This document shows positions 1 through 8,717 of a stretch of DNA of 64,000 nt, piece after piece (position 1 is the stretch's first letter; the number at the start of each line of letters is the position of its first letter). This DNA is from CAZPMT01 sp964587655. Its GTDB lineage: Bacteria; Hydrogenedentota; Hydrogenedentia; Hydrogenedentales; SLHB01. The stretch lies in contig CAZPMT010000004.1 of the NCBI GenBank assembly GCA_964587655.1, positions 1 to 64,000 of the forward strand. Reading direction: 5' to 3'. Under the pieces are notes generated by a model, which worked only from the letters and a program-made list of their open reading frames with translations, ran no database searches and was not told where the DNA came from. A program made the position numbers and the translations under genes.

Positions 1-1
1 G

Positions 2-2203
2 CCGACCATCGACTACGTGGTCACGAAGATCCCGCGCTGGGCATTCGAGAAGTTCCCAGGCGCCGACAGCAACCTCACCGTTCAGATGAAGAGCGTCGGC
101 GAGACCATGAGCATCGGACGCACGTTCAAGGAATCGTTGCAGAAGGGGATTCGCGGCCTCGAGATCGGACGCTTCGGTCTCGGCGCCGACGGCAAAGACA
201 AACCCCTCACCGGCAACCCGTATTCCCCGGAGGAGAAAGACGCGCTGTTGCGCGCCATGCGCACGCCGCGGCCCGAACGCCTCTTGCAGATCGCGCAAGC
301 GTTTCGCGCCGGCGCCATCGTGGGCGAGATCCACGAGGCGACGCGGATCGATCCCTGGTTCCTCGACAACATCAGCGATATCGTCGAGCAGGAGAAGGCC
401 CTGCGATCCTCGAATCCCGACGACGCGGCGACGCTGCGGACCGCAAAGCAGTACGGCTTCTCGGATCCCCAGCTCGCCTTCATGTGGAACATGAGTCCGC
501 TGCAAGTCCGGGCTTTGCGCAAGAAACACGGCATCATCCCGACGTACCGCCTGGTCGATACGTGCGCCTCCGAGTTCGAGGCGTACACGCCCTACTACTA
601 CTCGACCTATGGCGATGAAGACGAGGTCCGCCCCACCACGAAGGAGAAGATGATGATCCTCGGCGGCGGACCGAACCGAATCGGACAGGGCATCGAGTTC
701 GACTACTGCTGCTGCCACGCCGTCTTCGCTCTCGAGGAAGACGGCTACGAGACCATCATGGTCAACAGCAATCCAGAGACGGTGTCAACGGACTACGACA
801 CGGCGGACCGCCTGTATTTCGAGCCGGTAACGTTTGAAGACGTGCTTAACATCGTCGAACGCGAGAAGCCGAAGGGCGTGATCGTGCAGTTCGGCGGGCA
901 GACGCCGCTCAACCTTTCGCAGGCGCTGATGAAGGCCGGCGTACCCATTATCGGCACGTCGCCGGACAGCATCGCGCGCGCCGAGGACCGCAAACTGTTC
1001 CGCGATCTCGTCGAGAAACTCGGCCTGCTTCAGCCCGCGAACGACACCGCGACCTCCGTCGAGGAAGCGCGCGCCGTGGCCGAGCGGATCGGTTACCCGG
1101 TAGTCGTGCGCCCCTCGTTCGTGCTCGGCGGCCGCGCCATGGAGATCGTCTACAACCAGGAAACGCTGGATCAGTACATGGCCCGCGCCGTGGACGCTTC
1201 ACCGGAGCATCCCGTGCTGGTCGACAAGTTCATCGAGGCTGCCGTCGAGATCGACGTCGACGCACTCGCGGACGGCCACGACGTGATCGTCGCGGGAATC
1301 ATGCAGCATATCGAGGAAGCCGGGATCCATTCCGGCGACAGCGCCTGTATCCTGCCGCCGTACGACCTGAGCGACGCGATCATCGGGCGCATCAAGGAGC
1401 AGACGCGCGCGCTCGCGCGCGAACTGCACGTCGTCGGCCTCATGAACATTCAATACGCCGTGCGCGACGAAGATATCTTCCTGCTCGAGGTCAACCCGCG
1501 CGCCTCGCGCACCGTCCCGTTCGTCAGCAAAGCCACGGGACTCCCGCTCGCGAAGATCGCAGCGCGCGTGATGGCCGGTAAGACGCTCCGCGAACTTGGC
1601 GTGACCGAGGACCCGATGCCCAACTACGTCTCGGCCAAAGAGGTCGTGCTGCCGTTCATCAAGTTCCCGGGTGTGGACATCCTCCTCGGGCCGGAGATGC
1701 GCAGCACGGGCGAGGTCATGGGCATCGACCGCAACATGGGGCTTGCCTTCGCGAAGAGCCAGATCGCCGCCGGCAACCGCGTCCCCACGGAAGGCGCCGT
1801 GTTCATAAGCCTCAACAATCGCGACAAGGGCGCCGCCGAAAACCTGGGCCGCGGCCTTACCGCGCTCGGTTTCAGACTCATCGCCACCAAAGGCACCGCG
1901 GACGTCCTCCGCGCCCACGGCATCGAAGTCGAGACCGTGTTCAAAGTCGGCGAAGGCCGCCCACACATCGTCGACCGCATGATCAACGGCGAGGTCCAGT
2001 GGATCATCAACACCCCGCTGGGCAGCGAATCCAAACTCGACGAACGCGCCATCCGCCGCACCGCAATCGAACGCGGCCTCCCCATCATGACCACCGTGGC
2101 TGCCGCCCGAGCCGGCATCCAATGCCTGCGCGCAACCCGCGAGGACACGATGCACGTCATGTCCCTCCAGGAATATCACGCCGGATTGCCCACGAAGCAA
2201 TAG
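2..2203 (+). CDS. carB: Carbamoyl-phosphate synthase large subunit, 3' part (5' end outside window)
   Basis: Large subunit of carbamoyl-phosphate synthase, which makes carbamoyl phosphate from bicarbonate, ATP and glutamine-derived ammonia for pyrimidine and arginine synthesis. The frame is open from base 2 and begins in the conserved block at the end of the first ATP-grasp unit (PTIDYVVTKIPRWAFEKFPG). It continues through the oligomerisation domain and the second ATP-grasp unit (VQFGGQTPLNLSQAL, VVVRPSFVLGGRAME, LLEVNPRASRTVPFVSK) to the C-terminal MGS-like allosteric domain (INTPLGSESK). About 733 residues of a family-typical length near 1,070 are present, so roughly the first third lies upstream. 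No carA is visible. pyrE lies about 60 kb away, so pyrimidine genes are dispersed. Confidence 0.98.
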   Translation, partial: PTIDYVVTKIPRWAFEKFPGADSNLTVQMKSVGETMSIGRTFKESLQKGIRGLEIGRFGLGADGKDKPLTGNPYSPEEKDALLRAMRTPRPERLLQIAQAFRAGAIVGEIHEATRIDPWFLDNISDIVEQEKALRSSNPDDAATLRTAKQYGFSDPQLAFMWNMSPLQVRALRKKHGIIPTYRLVDTCASEFEAYTPYYYSTYGDEDEVRPTTKEKMMILGGGPNRIGQGIEFDYCCCHAVFALEEDGYETIMVNSNPETVSTDYDTADRLYFEPVTFEDVLNIVEREKPKGVIVQFGGQTPLNLSQALMKAGVPIIGTSPDSIARAEDRKLFRDLVEKLGLLQPANDTATSVEEARAVAERIGYPVVVRPSFVLGGRAMEIVYNQETLDQYMARAVDASPEHPVLVDKFIEAAVEIDVDALADGHDVIVAGIMQHIEEAGIHSGDSACILPPYDLSDAIIGRIKEQTRALARELHVVGLMNIQYAVRDEDIFLLEVNPRASRTVPFVSKATGLPLAKIAARVMAGKTLRELGVTEDPMPNYVSAKEVVLPFIKFPGVDILLGPEMRSTGEVMGIDRNMGLAFAKSQIAAGNRVPTEGAVFISLNNRDKGAAENLGRGLTALGFRLIATKGTADVLRAHGIEVETVFKVGEGRPHIVDRMINGEVQWIINTPLGSESKLDERAIRRTAIERGLPIMTTVAAARAGIQCLRATREDTMHVMSLQEYHAGLPTKQ

Positions 2204-2335
2204 CGGCTTTTCATGTTCCACATAGCTTCGAATCCTTCGCTCTGCGCTTGCTTGGATTCGGCGATACGGTTAGCATTGCACCGGCAAGCGCCGGCGATGA
2301 CGGGCGCAGCACTGAATGCGAGTAAGAGATCATTC

Positions 2336-5300
2336 ATGTCGATCAATAGGGCTTTGCTGTTTTGCGGGGCCGCATTAGTTTCGGTTGGAGCTGCGGGGCA
2401 GGAGACTCAAACAGCAGGGAGGGATTCCGCGTTGAACATCGTGCAATTTGGGGCGGTCACGAAATGGGATGCCGACGGCAAGGACTACGGTGTGATTTGG
2501 GAAGACCTGCGCGAGATCCATCGTGTGGTCGTCACGTTTTCGGAGCCGCCCACGGAGGCGCCGGAATTGCAGTACTGGAAGTCGTCCTGGCCACAACGGC
2601 GGATTCCGCGCGACGCGCCTTCCGGTTCCGGGTCATCCGGCTGGCTGAACGTCGGTGACTGGATACAGGGCGACTGGAAAACCGCCGACGTCGAAGTTGC
2701 GTCGGAGGGCGCGACCTTTGCCTACACGTTTCGCCCTGTTTCGCGGAAAGAGTTTCCTGATCTCAAGGATTTCGACGCGACCTATCGCACAACGTTCAAG
2801 ATCCGGCTCGTAGGCAAGAGCCCGCTCAAGGAAATCCGCTCGTTCGAGGCACACACCGATACCGTCTTGAAACCGATGGACGTCGAGATCGTCTGGGGCG
2901 GACCCGCTAAGGAACACGAGACTTGGGACGGACATCTGGAAGCGTTTAACGGCGAGATCGAAGCCGTGGCTCCCCTCTCCGAATCGGGCCGCGCGCGCAA
3001 GGACGGAATCCGCGTCCGGCTGCTCTATGCCGGCACAAAACACTACAATTCGTTTGACGAGACGGTGATCACTGTGCGCTCCGCGCGCGAGACGTTCTCA
3101 TTTTCGCCCAAGGACCTGCTCGAGTGGGGTCATATTCTGTTGCCGGATTTCGGCGTCCTCGTGCGACTGGCCTCAAAGGACGTCTCATACGAATCGGCGC
3201 TTGAAGCCGCGCTTGCGCCTAAGGAAAAGGACATTTACACGCGCGTGTTCGACGTGCCCGAGCAAACGTTTCCGCGCGCATGGGGCGATATGCCCGCCAA
3301 GGGGCGCTACTACATCCCGTTGAGCTTCGAAGGCGGACGGCAGCATTTCGGCCTCGATGGGGACGGCAGCGTGTTCTGCATCAAGAACTGGATCCGCCGC
3401 CTACACGGCAAGGACACGGACAGGTGCCTCTGGTCCGATGACCGGATCTCGTTCCGTTTCGGTCTGCCCGCAACCGGCATCGTCGATCGGCAGATTGTCG
3501 ACGGATGCCTCCCGATGACGGTTACCGCGTGGGAACGTGACGGAGTGCGGTACAGGCAAACGGCGTTCGCGATTCCGCTCGCAGGCGTGCCTTCTCCCGG
3601 GCAGCGCATCCTCGCGGACGACACGCTCGTGCTGTTGATTAGGTTTGAAATGGGGTTCGCTCCGGGCGCCAGCGAAGCGGAAGATCGGACGGATCGGACG
3701 GATCAGACCGATAGGTCCGTTCCGGGCGCACGCGAAGCGGAAGCCCGGCTGGTTCTTTCCTCTGCGGATGGAGAAAACCAGGAGACGCTCACAGTCGACG
3801 GCGGGGGGATATGCGTTGCACAGACCCATCCTGAACGCTTGCGCATGCTCGTTTCAGATCGCGAGAAGCTCAAGATCGATAACAAGAGCGCCGTCTACAG
3901 CGCCACGCTGAGTGATGCGACACCGAAGCGCACGCTCGACATCGCAATTCCATACGTCACGCTATCGCCGGATGATGCCGAAGACCTCGAACAACTCCGC
4001 GCGCTCCGTTTTGACGAGTCGTTCATTGCGGTTCGCGACTATTGGCGGGGCCGCATCGCCGACGGGGCCGGCATCCGTACGCCGGAGCCGATGGTCAACG
4101 AGTTCTACAAGGCCCACGTATCCCACTTGCTGATCAACTGCGAGCGCGAAGTCGGCGGCAGCGACCGCTACATGGCCAAGGTTGGCACGTTCAACTACGG
4201 CGTGTATGCAAATGAATCCTGCATGATGGTGTCGGACCTGGATCGGCGCGGCTACCACGATCGGGCCGCGCAAGTGCTCGACGCGTGGCTTCACTATCAG
4301 GGTGCGCGGCCGCTTCCAGGCGACTACACGTCCGCCGATGGCGAGTTCTACAGCGCGGGCGGCTACGAAGATGACAACGGCTACAATCAGCATCATGGAT
4401 GGGTGCTCTGGTGCCTCGGCGAACACTATTGGTACACGCGCGACGCCGCCTGGCTTGAACGCGCCGCGCCTCATATCGTGAAGGCGTGCGACTGGATCAT
4501 CCAACAACGCCGAAGGACGATTGAGGAAGCCGCGCGTTCGCCGATCCGCGCCATCGAGCGAGGTCTTCTGCCGCAAGGTTCTCTCGAGGATATCGCCGAC
4601 TGGCGTTCCTGGATGTCGAACAACGTGTTCTCGTGGTGGGGCATGGACAATGCCGCGGCGGCTCTCGTGGCGGCCGGTCACCCCGAAGGCAAACGCCTTC
4701 GCGAGGAAGCTGACGCCTTCAAGAAGGACATATGGGCCGCGTTCGGCGAAGCGATGCGGCGCTCGCCGGTCGTGCGCCTACGCGACGGCAGTTGGGTCCC
4801 CCACATCCCGTCGGACGTTCATCGCCGTGGCCGTTCGTTCGGATGGATCACCGAGACGCTCGAAGGGGCAATCTATCTCTTGCGCACCGGCCTGCTCGAT
4901 CCATCGAGCCGCGAAGCCACTTGGATCATACGGGACTACGAGGACAACCTCTACATCTCGGAACAGTACGGCTACGAGATGAAAGGCGAGGAGTTCGAGA
5001 AGCACTGGTTCAGCCGGGGCGGGATCTCGCAGCAGGCCAACCTGCTGGGCAATCCGATCCCGTATCTTCTCCGCGACGAGATCCCGCACTATCTGCGCGC
5101 GTACTTCAACGCCTTCGCCGTCAGTTTCTTTCCCGACACGCGCATGATGACCGAGCACGCGCTGCCCAACATCGGCGACTTCCGCGGCGACCATTACAAG
5201 TCGTCCGACGAGGCCAACTCGACATACTGGCTGCGTCTCATGTTCATCATGGAGCACGGCGAGGACCTCCGTCTGGGCGCGGCGATTCCCCGATACTGGC

Positions 5301-5587
5301 TTGCCGACGGCCAGGAGATCGGCATCGAGAACGCCTCGACCTACTTCGGCCCGATGTCGATGAAGATGACCTCGCACGTCAACGAAGACAAGATCACAAT
5401 GTCCATCGATCCGCCCCGGCGCAACCCGCCCAAACGCATCCTCGCCCGGTTTCGTCATCCTGAAAGCGCGCGCATCGTCCGCTGCGAAGTCAACGGATCG
5501 GCGTACAACAAGTTCGACGCTGAAAAGGAGTGGGTGGAACTCCCGGCTATCGATAAGCCCACGGAGATCGTCGCGTTTTTCAGATAG
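2336..5587 (+). CDS. Large secreted six-hairpin glycosidase-like protein
   Basis: Predicted exported protein of 1,083 residues. The start at 2336 is preferred because it gives a clean signal peptide (MSINRALLFCGAALVSVGAAG); the longer frame from 2213 adds 41 residues with no such logic. The N-terminal half is beta-rich. The second half (from about residue 590, FYKAHVSHLLINCE) has the alternating helical motifs of an (alpha/alpha)6 toroid, such as NYGVYANESCMM and GWVLWCLGEHYWYTRDAAWL, followed by a beta-sandwich tail, as in six-hairpin glycosidases. Substrate and GH family cannot be assigned from sequence alone. Around residues 440-470 there is an odd acidic insert built from an in-frame 9-bp tandem repeat (D-R-T units) flanked by two copies of PGA-x-EAE. 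Confidence 0.75.
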   Translation: MSINRALLFCGAALVSVGAAGQETQTAGRDSALNIVQFGAVTKWDADGKDYGVIWEDLREIHRVVVTFSEPPTEAPELQYWKSSWPQRRIPRDAPSGSGSSGWLNVGDWIQGDWKTADVEVASEGATFAYTFRPVSRKEFPDLKDFDATYRTTFKIRLVGKSPLKEIRSFEAHTDTVLKPMDVEIVWGGPAKEHETWDGHLEAFNGEIEAVAPLSESGRARKDGIRVRLLYAGTKHYNSFDETVITVRSARETFSFSPKDLLEWGHILLPDFGVLVRLASKDVSYESALEAALAPKEKDIYTRVFDVPEQTFPRAWGDMPAKGRYYIPLSFEGGRQHFGLDGDGSVFCIKNWIRRLHGKDTDRCLWSDDRISFRFGLPATGIVDRQIVDGCLPMTVTAWERDGVRYRQTAFAIPLAGVPSPGQRILADDTLVLLIRFEMGFAPGASEAEDRTDRTDQTDRSVPGAREAEARLVLSSADGENQETLTVDGGGICVAQTHPERLRMLVSDREKLKIDNKSAVYSATLSDATPKRTLDIAIPYVTLSPDDAEDLEQLRALRFDESFIAVRDYWRGRIADGAGIRTPEPMVNEFYKAHVSHLLINCEREVGGSDRYMAKVGTFNYGVYANESCMMVSDLDRRGYHDRAAQVLDAWLHYQGARPLPGDYTSADGEFYSAGGYEDDNGYNQHHGWVLWCLGEHYWYTRDAAWLERAAPHIVKACDWIIQQRRRTIEEAARSPIRAIERGLLPQGSLEDIADWRSWMSNNVFSWWGMDNAAAALVAAGHPEGKRLREEADAFKKDIWAAFGEAMRRSPVVRLRDGSWVPHIPSDVHRRGRSFGWITETLEGAIYLLRTGLLDPSSREATWIIRDYEDNLYISEQYGYEMKGEEFEKHWFSRGGISQQANLLGNPIPYLLRDEIPHYLRAYFNAFAVSFFPDTRMMTEHALPNIGDFRGDHYKSSDEANSTYWLRLMFIMEHGEDLRLGAAIPRYWLADGQEIGIENASTYFGPMSMKMTSHVNEDKITMSIDPPRRNPPKRILARFRHPESARIVRCEVNGSAYNKFDAEKEWVELPAIDKPTEIVAFFR
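3666..3733 (+). repeat. In-frame 9-bp tandem repeat inside a coding sequence
   Basis: Four consecutive 9-bp units of the type GATCGGACG (the last two degenerate) encode D-R-T/D-Q-T/D-R-S triplets. They are bracketed by near-identical copies of a GGGCGC-x-CGAAGCGGAAG segment. The period keeps the reading frame open. The unit resembles the GGAC period-9 arrays in the dispersed elements at 12068-12253 and 52426-52647. Confidence 0.7.
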
Positions 5588-5601
5588 ACCCGGGCGCGGC
5601 G

Positions 5602-5694
5602 AGCCTGAGTTTACGAGTTATGCGTCTTCTGTAGCAATTCATCGTGTGTGTAAAGCTTTGTGCCTTCTATTGAGATAAGTCGTAAGCTCAGGCT
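5602..5694. repeat. 93-bp segment bounded by 15-bp inverted repeats
   Basis: AGCCTGAGTTTACGA at 5602-5616 is matched, with one mismatch, by the reverse complement of TCGTAAGCTCAGGCT at 5680-5694. The segment sits between the end of the six-hairpin gene and the tRNA gene. It could be a small palindromic element, or a long-loop structure at the end of the upstream transcript. No open reading frame is inside. Confidence 0.55.
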
Positions 5695-5713
5695 AGATAC
5701 GGATTTTGTTGGA

Positions 5714-5797
5714 TGGCGGAGGGCCGGAGACTCGAACTCCGAAGCCCTAAGGCGCCGGTTTTCAAGACCGGTGGATTACCAATTATCCTAGCCCTCC
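5714..5797 (-). tRNA. tRNA-Ser (anticodon UGA)
   Basis: On the minus strand a complete class II cloverleaf can be drawn. The acceptor stem is GGAGGGC/GCCCTCC and the D arm is GGAT/ATCC with a GG-containing loop. The anticodon stem is CCGGT/ACCGG with loop CTTGAAA, giving anticodon TGA. There is a long variable arm of about 13 nt and a T arm CGGAG-TTCGAGT-CTCCG. The discriminator base is G, as in serine tRNAs, and CCA is encoded. It reads UCA codons. Confidence 0.95.
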
Positions 5798-6043
5798 ACC
5801 AGGAGTGTCGCCGGGCGTGTTTGAACGACCCGAGCGATTGACGCGCTATTCTACCCTATCACGTAGTGGTTTTCCATTCTTGAGGTAGGGTCACGGGGGC
5901 TAATCCTCCAGCATCACGACCGGGTTCCACGCGCGCCGTCGCTTTTGAGCCGGCAAATTGCATATGATTCAAGCAGGGAGTTGTGAAGGAATCTGCCGTT
6001 GAAGTGGCGCGATCGTGAACCTGCTTTGAGAGGAGTATGGCCG
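5798..6043. other. Intergenic region, tRNA to propeller gene
   Basis: This stretch holds the tRNA 5' flank and, at its end, the likely SD AGGAG (6031-6035) for the next gene. I see no convincing gene, strong hairpin or clear promoter here. Confidence 0.5.
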
Positions 6044-8260
6044 GTGTTGAATGGAATTGGTTTACTCGTGATATCTTCCGTGTTGTCTCTGCCTGCGGTT
6101 TCGGGAATTCCCGACGCTCCTTTCGTTCAGGAGCTCCACGAGGCATATCTCTTGCCGGGCGCGGCGTCCGCCAACGATGTTCGCACGATCTCCGTTGACC
6201 GCGAGAGCCGGGTCTGGGCCGGGACGCAGGAAGGCGTGTTCCGCTTGAACAAGAACGAAAAGGCCTGGACGCGCGTCACGAGTGAGGCGGCGGCGGGTCC
6301 CGTTTTCGATCTCTGCGCGGATCGCGCAGGCGTGGTCTGGGTGGGCGCATGGGACGGTCTTTATCGGATGGGGGCGTCGGGACTGGAGAAGGTCAAGGGG
6401 ATTGACGCGCCGGTCGCCGCGCTCTGCGAGACGGACGCGGGTATCGTTGCCGTTGGGCCGGACGGGATCTGGCAGGGCCAAGGAGACGCCTTCAATCGCA
6501 CGGCGCTTCCTTGCGCACAGAGCATACGGGGCGCATTGGCTGACGTCGGCGGCAACTATTGGATCGCCACTGGCAACGGTCTGCTCTTCCGAGGCGGGCA
6601 GGACAGACTGTATCAGTCCGAGGCGGACATCCTGAGTTCGGACGTGCGCGGCATCGCGCGCGCCGCCGACGGCTCGCTATGGGCGGGCGGTCTCGGCGGC
6701 ATCACCGTCTATCGGGACGGAAACCGCAGCACCGGGTTTACGACTCGCAATGGCCTGCCCACCGCGCAGGTGCAGTGCGTGGCGTGCGCGCCCGACGGCG
6801 TCGTGTGGGTCGGTACGAGCCTCGGCATTGCGCGGTACGACGGCAGGACGTGGTCGGTGCGGCACGGGCGGCGCTGGCTGCTGGACAACGACGTGCGCGA
6901 CGTCGCGTTCGATGCGGACGGCACGGCCTGGGTGGCGACGGCGAAGGGCGTCAGCGCCATCACGCGCAAGCTGATGACGTTTGCCGAAAAGGCCGATTAC
7001 TTCGAGCACATTTCCGCCGAGCGCCACACGCGCGCCCCGTGGCTGGTCGAGCGATGCCGGTTGCGCACGCCCGGCGATCCCACGACGTGGGAGCCGGAGG
7101 ACGACGACAACGACGGGCAATACACGGCGATGTATCTCGTCATGGAATCGTTCCGCTACGCCGTGACGAAGGACGCGGAGGCGCGGGAAAACGCAAAGAA
7201 GGCCTTCGAGGCGCTGCGGTTCCTACAGACCGTGACCGAGACGCCGGGGTTCTTCGCGCGCACCGTCGTGCCCGCCACGTGGACGAAGATGCACGACCCC
7301 GGCGATACGTTGACGCCGCAGGAATGGGCGCGGCAACGGATCGAGGACCCTCGCTACAAGAGGGTCGAAAAGCGGTGGCGCCCCTCGAAGGACGGCCAAT
7401 GGCTGTGGAAAGGCGACACGAGCAGCGATGAGGTCACTGGCCACTTCTTCGGATACGGTTACTACTACGACTTCGCGGCCGACGACGCGCAGAAGGAGGT
7501 TGTGAGGCAGCACGTCCGCAACATCATGGACTACATTATCGACGGCGGATACGTTCTCAAGGACGTGGACGGTACGCACACGCGATGGGGCGTGTGGGCG
7601 CCGGAGCGGTTGAACGGCGACCCTAACTGGGCCGCCGAGCGCGGCGTCAATTCCGCCGAGATCCTTTCCTTCCTGAAGACCACGCACCACATCACGGGCG
7701 ACGAGAAGTATCAGAAGGAATACCTGCGCCTGCTGCGCGATGAGCGTTACGCGGACAATGTCAGGCACGCCAAGACGTACGCGCCGGCATGGCGGACGCA
7801 CATCGATGACGAACTGCTCGCGCTCGCGTATCCGGGCTTGTTGCGCTACGAAGAAGACCCGGTAATCCACGCGCTGTACCGCGAGAGCCTTGACCACTGG
7901 TACGCCGGACTCAAGGGCGATTGCAGTCCGTTCTTCGACCTGATGTACGCGTCGCTGGCAGGCGTCCCGCTCGCCTCGCAGGAAGGGATCGAGTTCCTGC
8001 GGGACGCGCCGCTCGACCTCATCAACTGGACCATGGACAACTCGAAGCGCGAAGACCTCCGGTTGGTCCGAGCGCCGGAGATCGAGCCGCTCCAGACGAG
8101 CCGTCTCCTCCCTGCAAGCGAACGCGGCGTGGTCCGCTGGGACAGTAACCCCTGGGCGGCTATCGGAGGCGATGGCGGCCAAAGCGAATCGTGCGCCACA
8201 TTCTGGCTCCTCCCGTACTGGACGGGCCGGTACTATGGTTACATCCAAGCGCCAAAGTGA
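6044..8260 (+). CDS. Secreted beta-propeller (Reg_prop) plus helical-domain protein
   Basis: Exported protein of about 738 residues. At least five two-component-regulator-propeller-like repeats fill the first 300 residues (for example DVRTISVDRESRVWAGTQEG, VCADRAGVVWVGAWDG-type, DVRDVAFDADGTAWVATAKG). A mostly helical domain of unknown activity follows, with DDDNDGQYTAMYLVMESF, DTSSDEVTGHFFGYGYYYDF and a C-terminal LLPYWTGRYYGYI. GTG at 6044 follows AGGAG by 8 nt and gives a short signal peptide; a longer frame opens at TTG 5999, so the start is uncertain. A paralogue with the same architecture lies at 54811-56805. No histidine kinase domain is present, so this is not a hybrid sensor. Confidence 0.75.
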   Translation: MLNGIGLLVISSVLSLPAVSGIPDAPFVQELHEAYLLPGAASANDVRTISVDRESRVWAGTQEGVFRLNKNEKAWTRVTSEAAAGPVFDLCADRAGVVWVGAWDGLYRMGASGLEKVKGIDAPVAALCETDAGIVAVGPDGIWQGQGDAFNRTALPCAQSIRGALADVGGNYWIATGNGLLFRGGQDRLYQSEADILSSDVRGIARAADGSLWAGGLGGITVYRDGNRSTGFTTRNGLPTAQVQCVACAPDGVVWVGTSLGIARYDGRTWSVRHGRRWLLDNDVRDVAFDADGTAWVATAKGVSAITRKLMTFAEKADYFEHISAERHTRAPWLVERCRLRTPGDPTTWEPEDDDNDGQYTAMYLVMESFRYAVTKDAEARENAKKAFEALRFLQTVTETPGFFARTVVPATWTKMHDPGDTLTPQEWARQRIEDPRYKRVEKRWRPSKDGQWLWKGDTSSDEVTGHFFGYGYYYDFAADDAQKEVVRQHVRNIMDYIIDGGYVLKDVDGTHTRWGVWAPERLNGDPNWAAERGVNSAEILSFLKTTHHITGDEKYQKEYLRLLRDERYADNVRHAKTYAPAWRTHIDDELLALAYPGLLRYEEDPVIHALYRESLDHWYAGLKGDCSPFFDLMYASLAGVPLASQEGIEFLRDAPLDLINWTMDNSKREDLRLVRAPEIEPLQTSRLLPASERGVVRWDSNPWAAIGGDGGQSESCATFWLLPYWTGRYYGYIQAPK

Positions 8261-8405
8261 TCGCGAGATGGTTTGTTGGCTCTTGCTTGTGAACCGGTTC
8301 CTGCGCTTGCGGTCCATGCTCCTATTCTGAATCGCCATGAAGCAAGGACATTGCAGGAACTTCAAACCTCGGGCGCGAATGTGCTAGCATGACCTTCGGT
8401 TGACA

Positions 8406-8717
8406 ATGGACTCGAGCAACGGAAAGAAGCAGATCGCGCCGGATCCCGATGTTATCGGGTTGGCGGCCGCGTCGCTCTGCGCCACCATCACAATGGCCTT
8501 TGGCTTTTGGCGTGGCGTGGACGGCTTTTCCATTGCCATCCGCGTCGGCCTTGTCTTTGTGGTCACGTACGGCGCGATGTTTCTTTTCGTGCGATCCGTG
8601 GTTCGGATCGTCGTCGGCGAGTTCGTGGAGCGGAACCGGCGCCAGCAAGAAGAGGAAAAGGCCCTGCGGGCCGCAGCCAGTCAGGAATCGTCGTCGAACA
8701 CAGGGAGAGAAGTCTGA
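8406..8717 (+). CDS. Small two-helix membrane protein, function unknown
   Basis: A 103-residue protein with two hydrophobic segments (about residues 18-36 and 43-65) and a charged, Glu/Arg-rich C-terminal tail (VERNRRQQEEEKALRAA). ATG 8406 is preferred to TTG 8400. Its stop overlaps the start of the isomerase gene by one base (TGATG), so the two are probably translated together. I do not recognise the family. Its position suggests an envelope role together with the periplasmic isomerase and peptidase that follow. Confidence 0.7.
   Translation: MDSSNGKKQIAPDPDVIGLAAASLCATITMAFGFWRGVDGFSIAIRVGLVFVVTYGAMFLFVRSVVRIVVGEFVERNRRQQEEEKALRAAASQESSSNTGREV

Noticed and set aside
1199..2221. Long minus-strand reading frame opposite carB
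   Set aside because: It lies wholly within the carB coding region, has no SD or recognisable domain, and is the kind of antisense frame expected in GC-rich DNA.
8507..8716. N-terminal extension of the isomerase frame
   Set aside because: It overlaps the small membrane-protein gene and would bury the signal peptide that starts at 8717.
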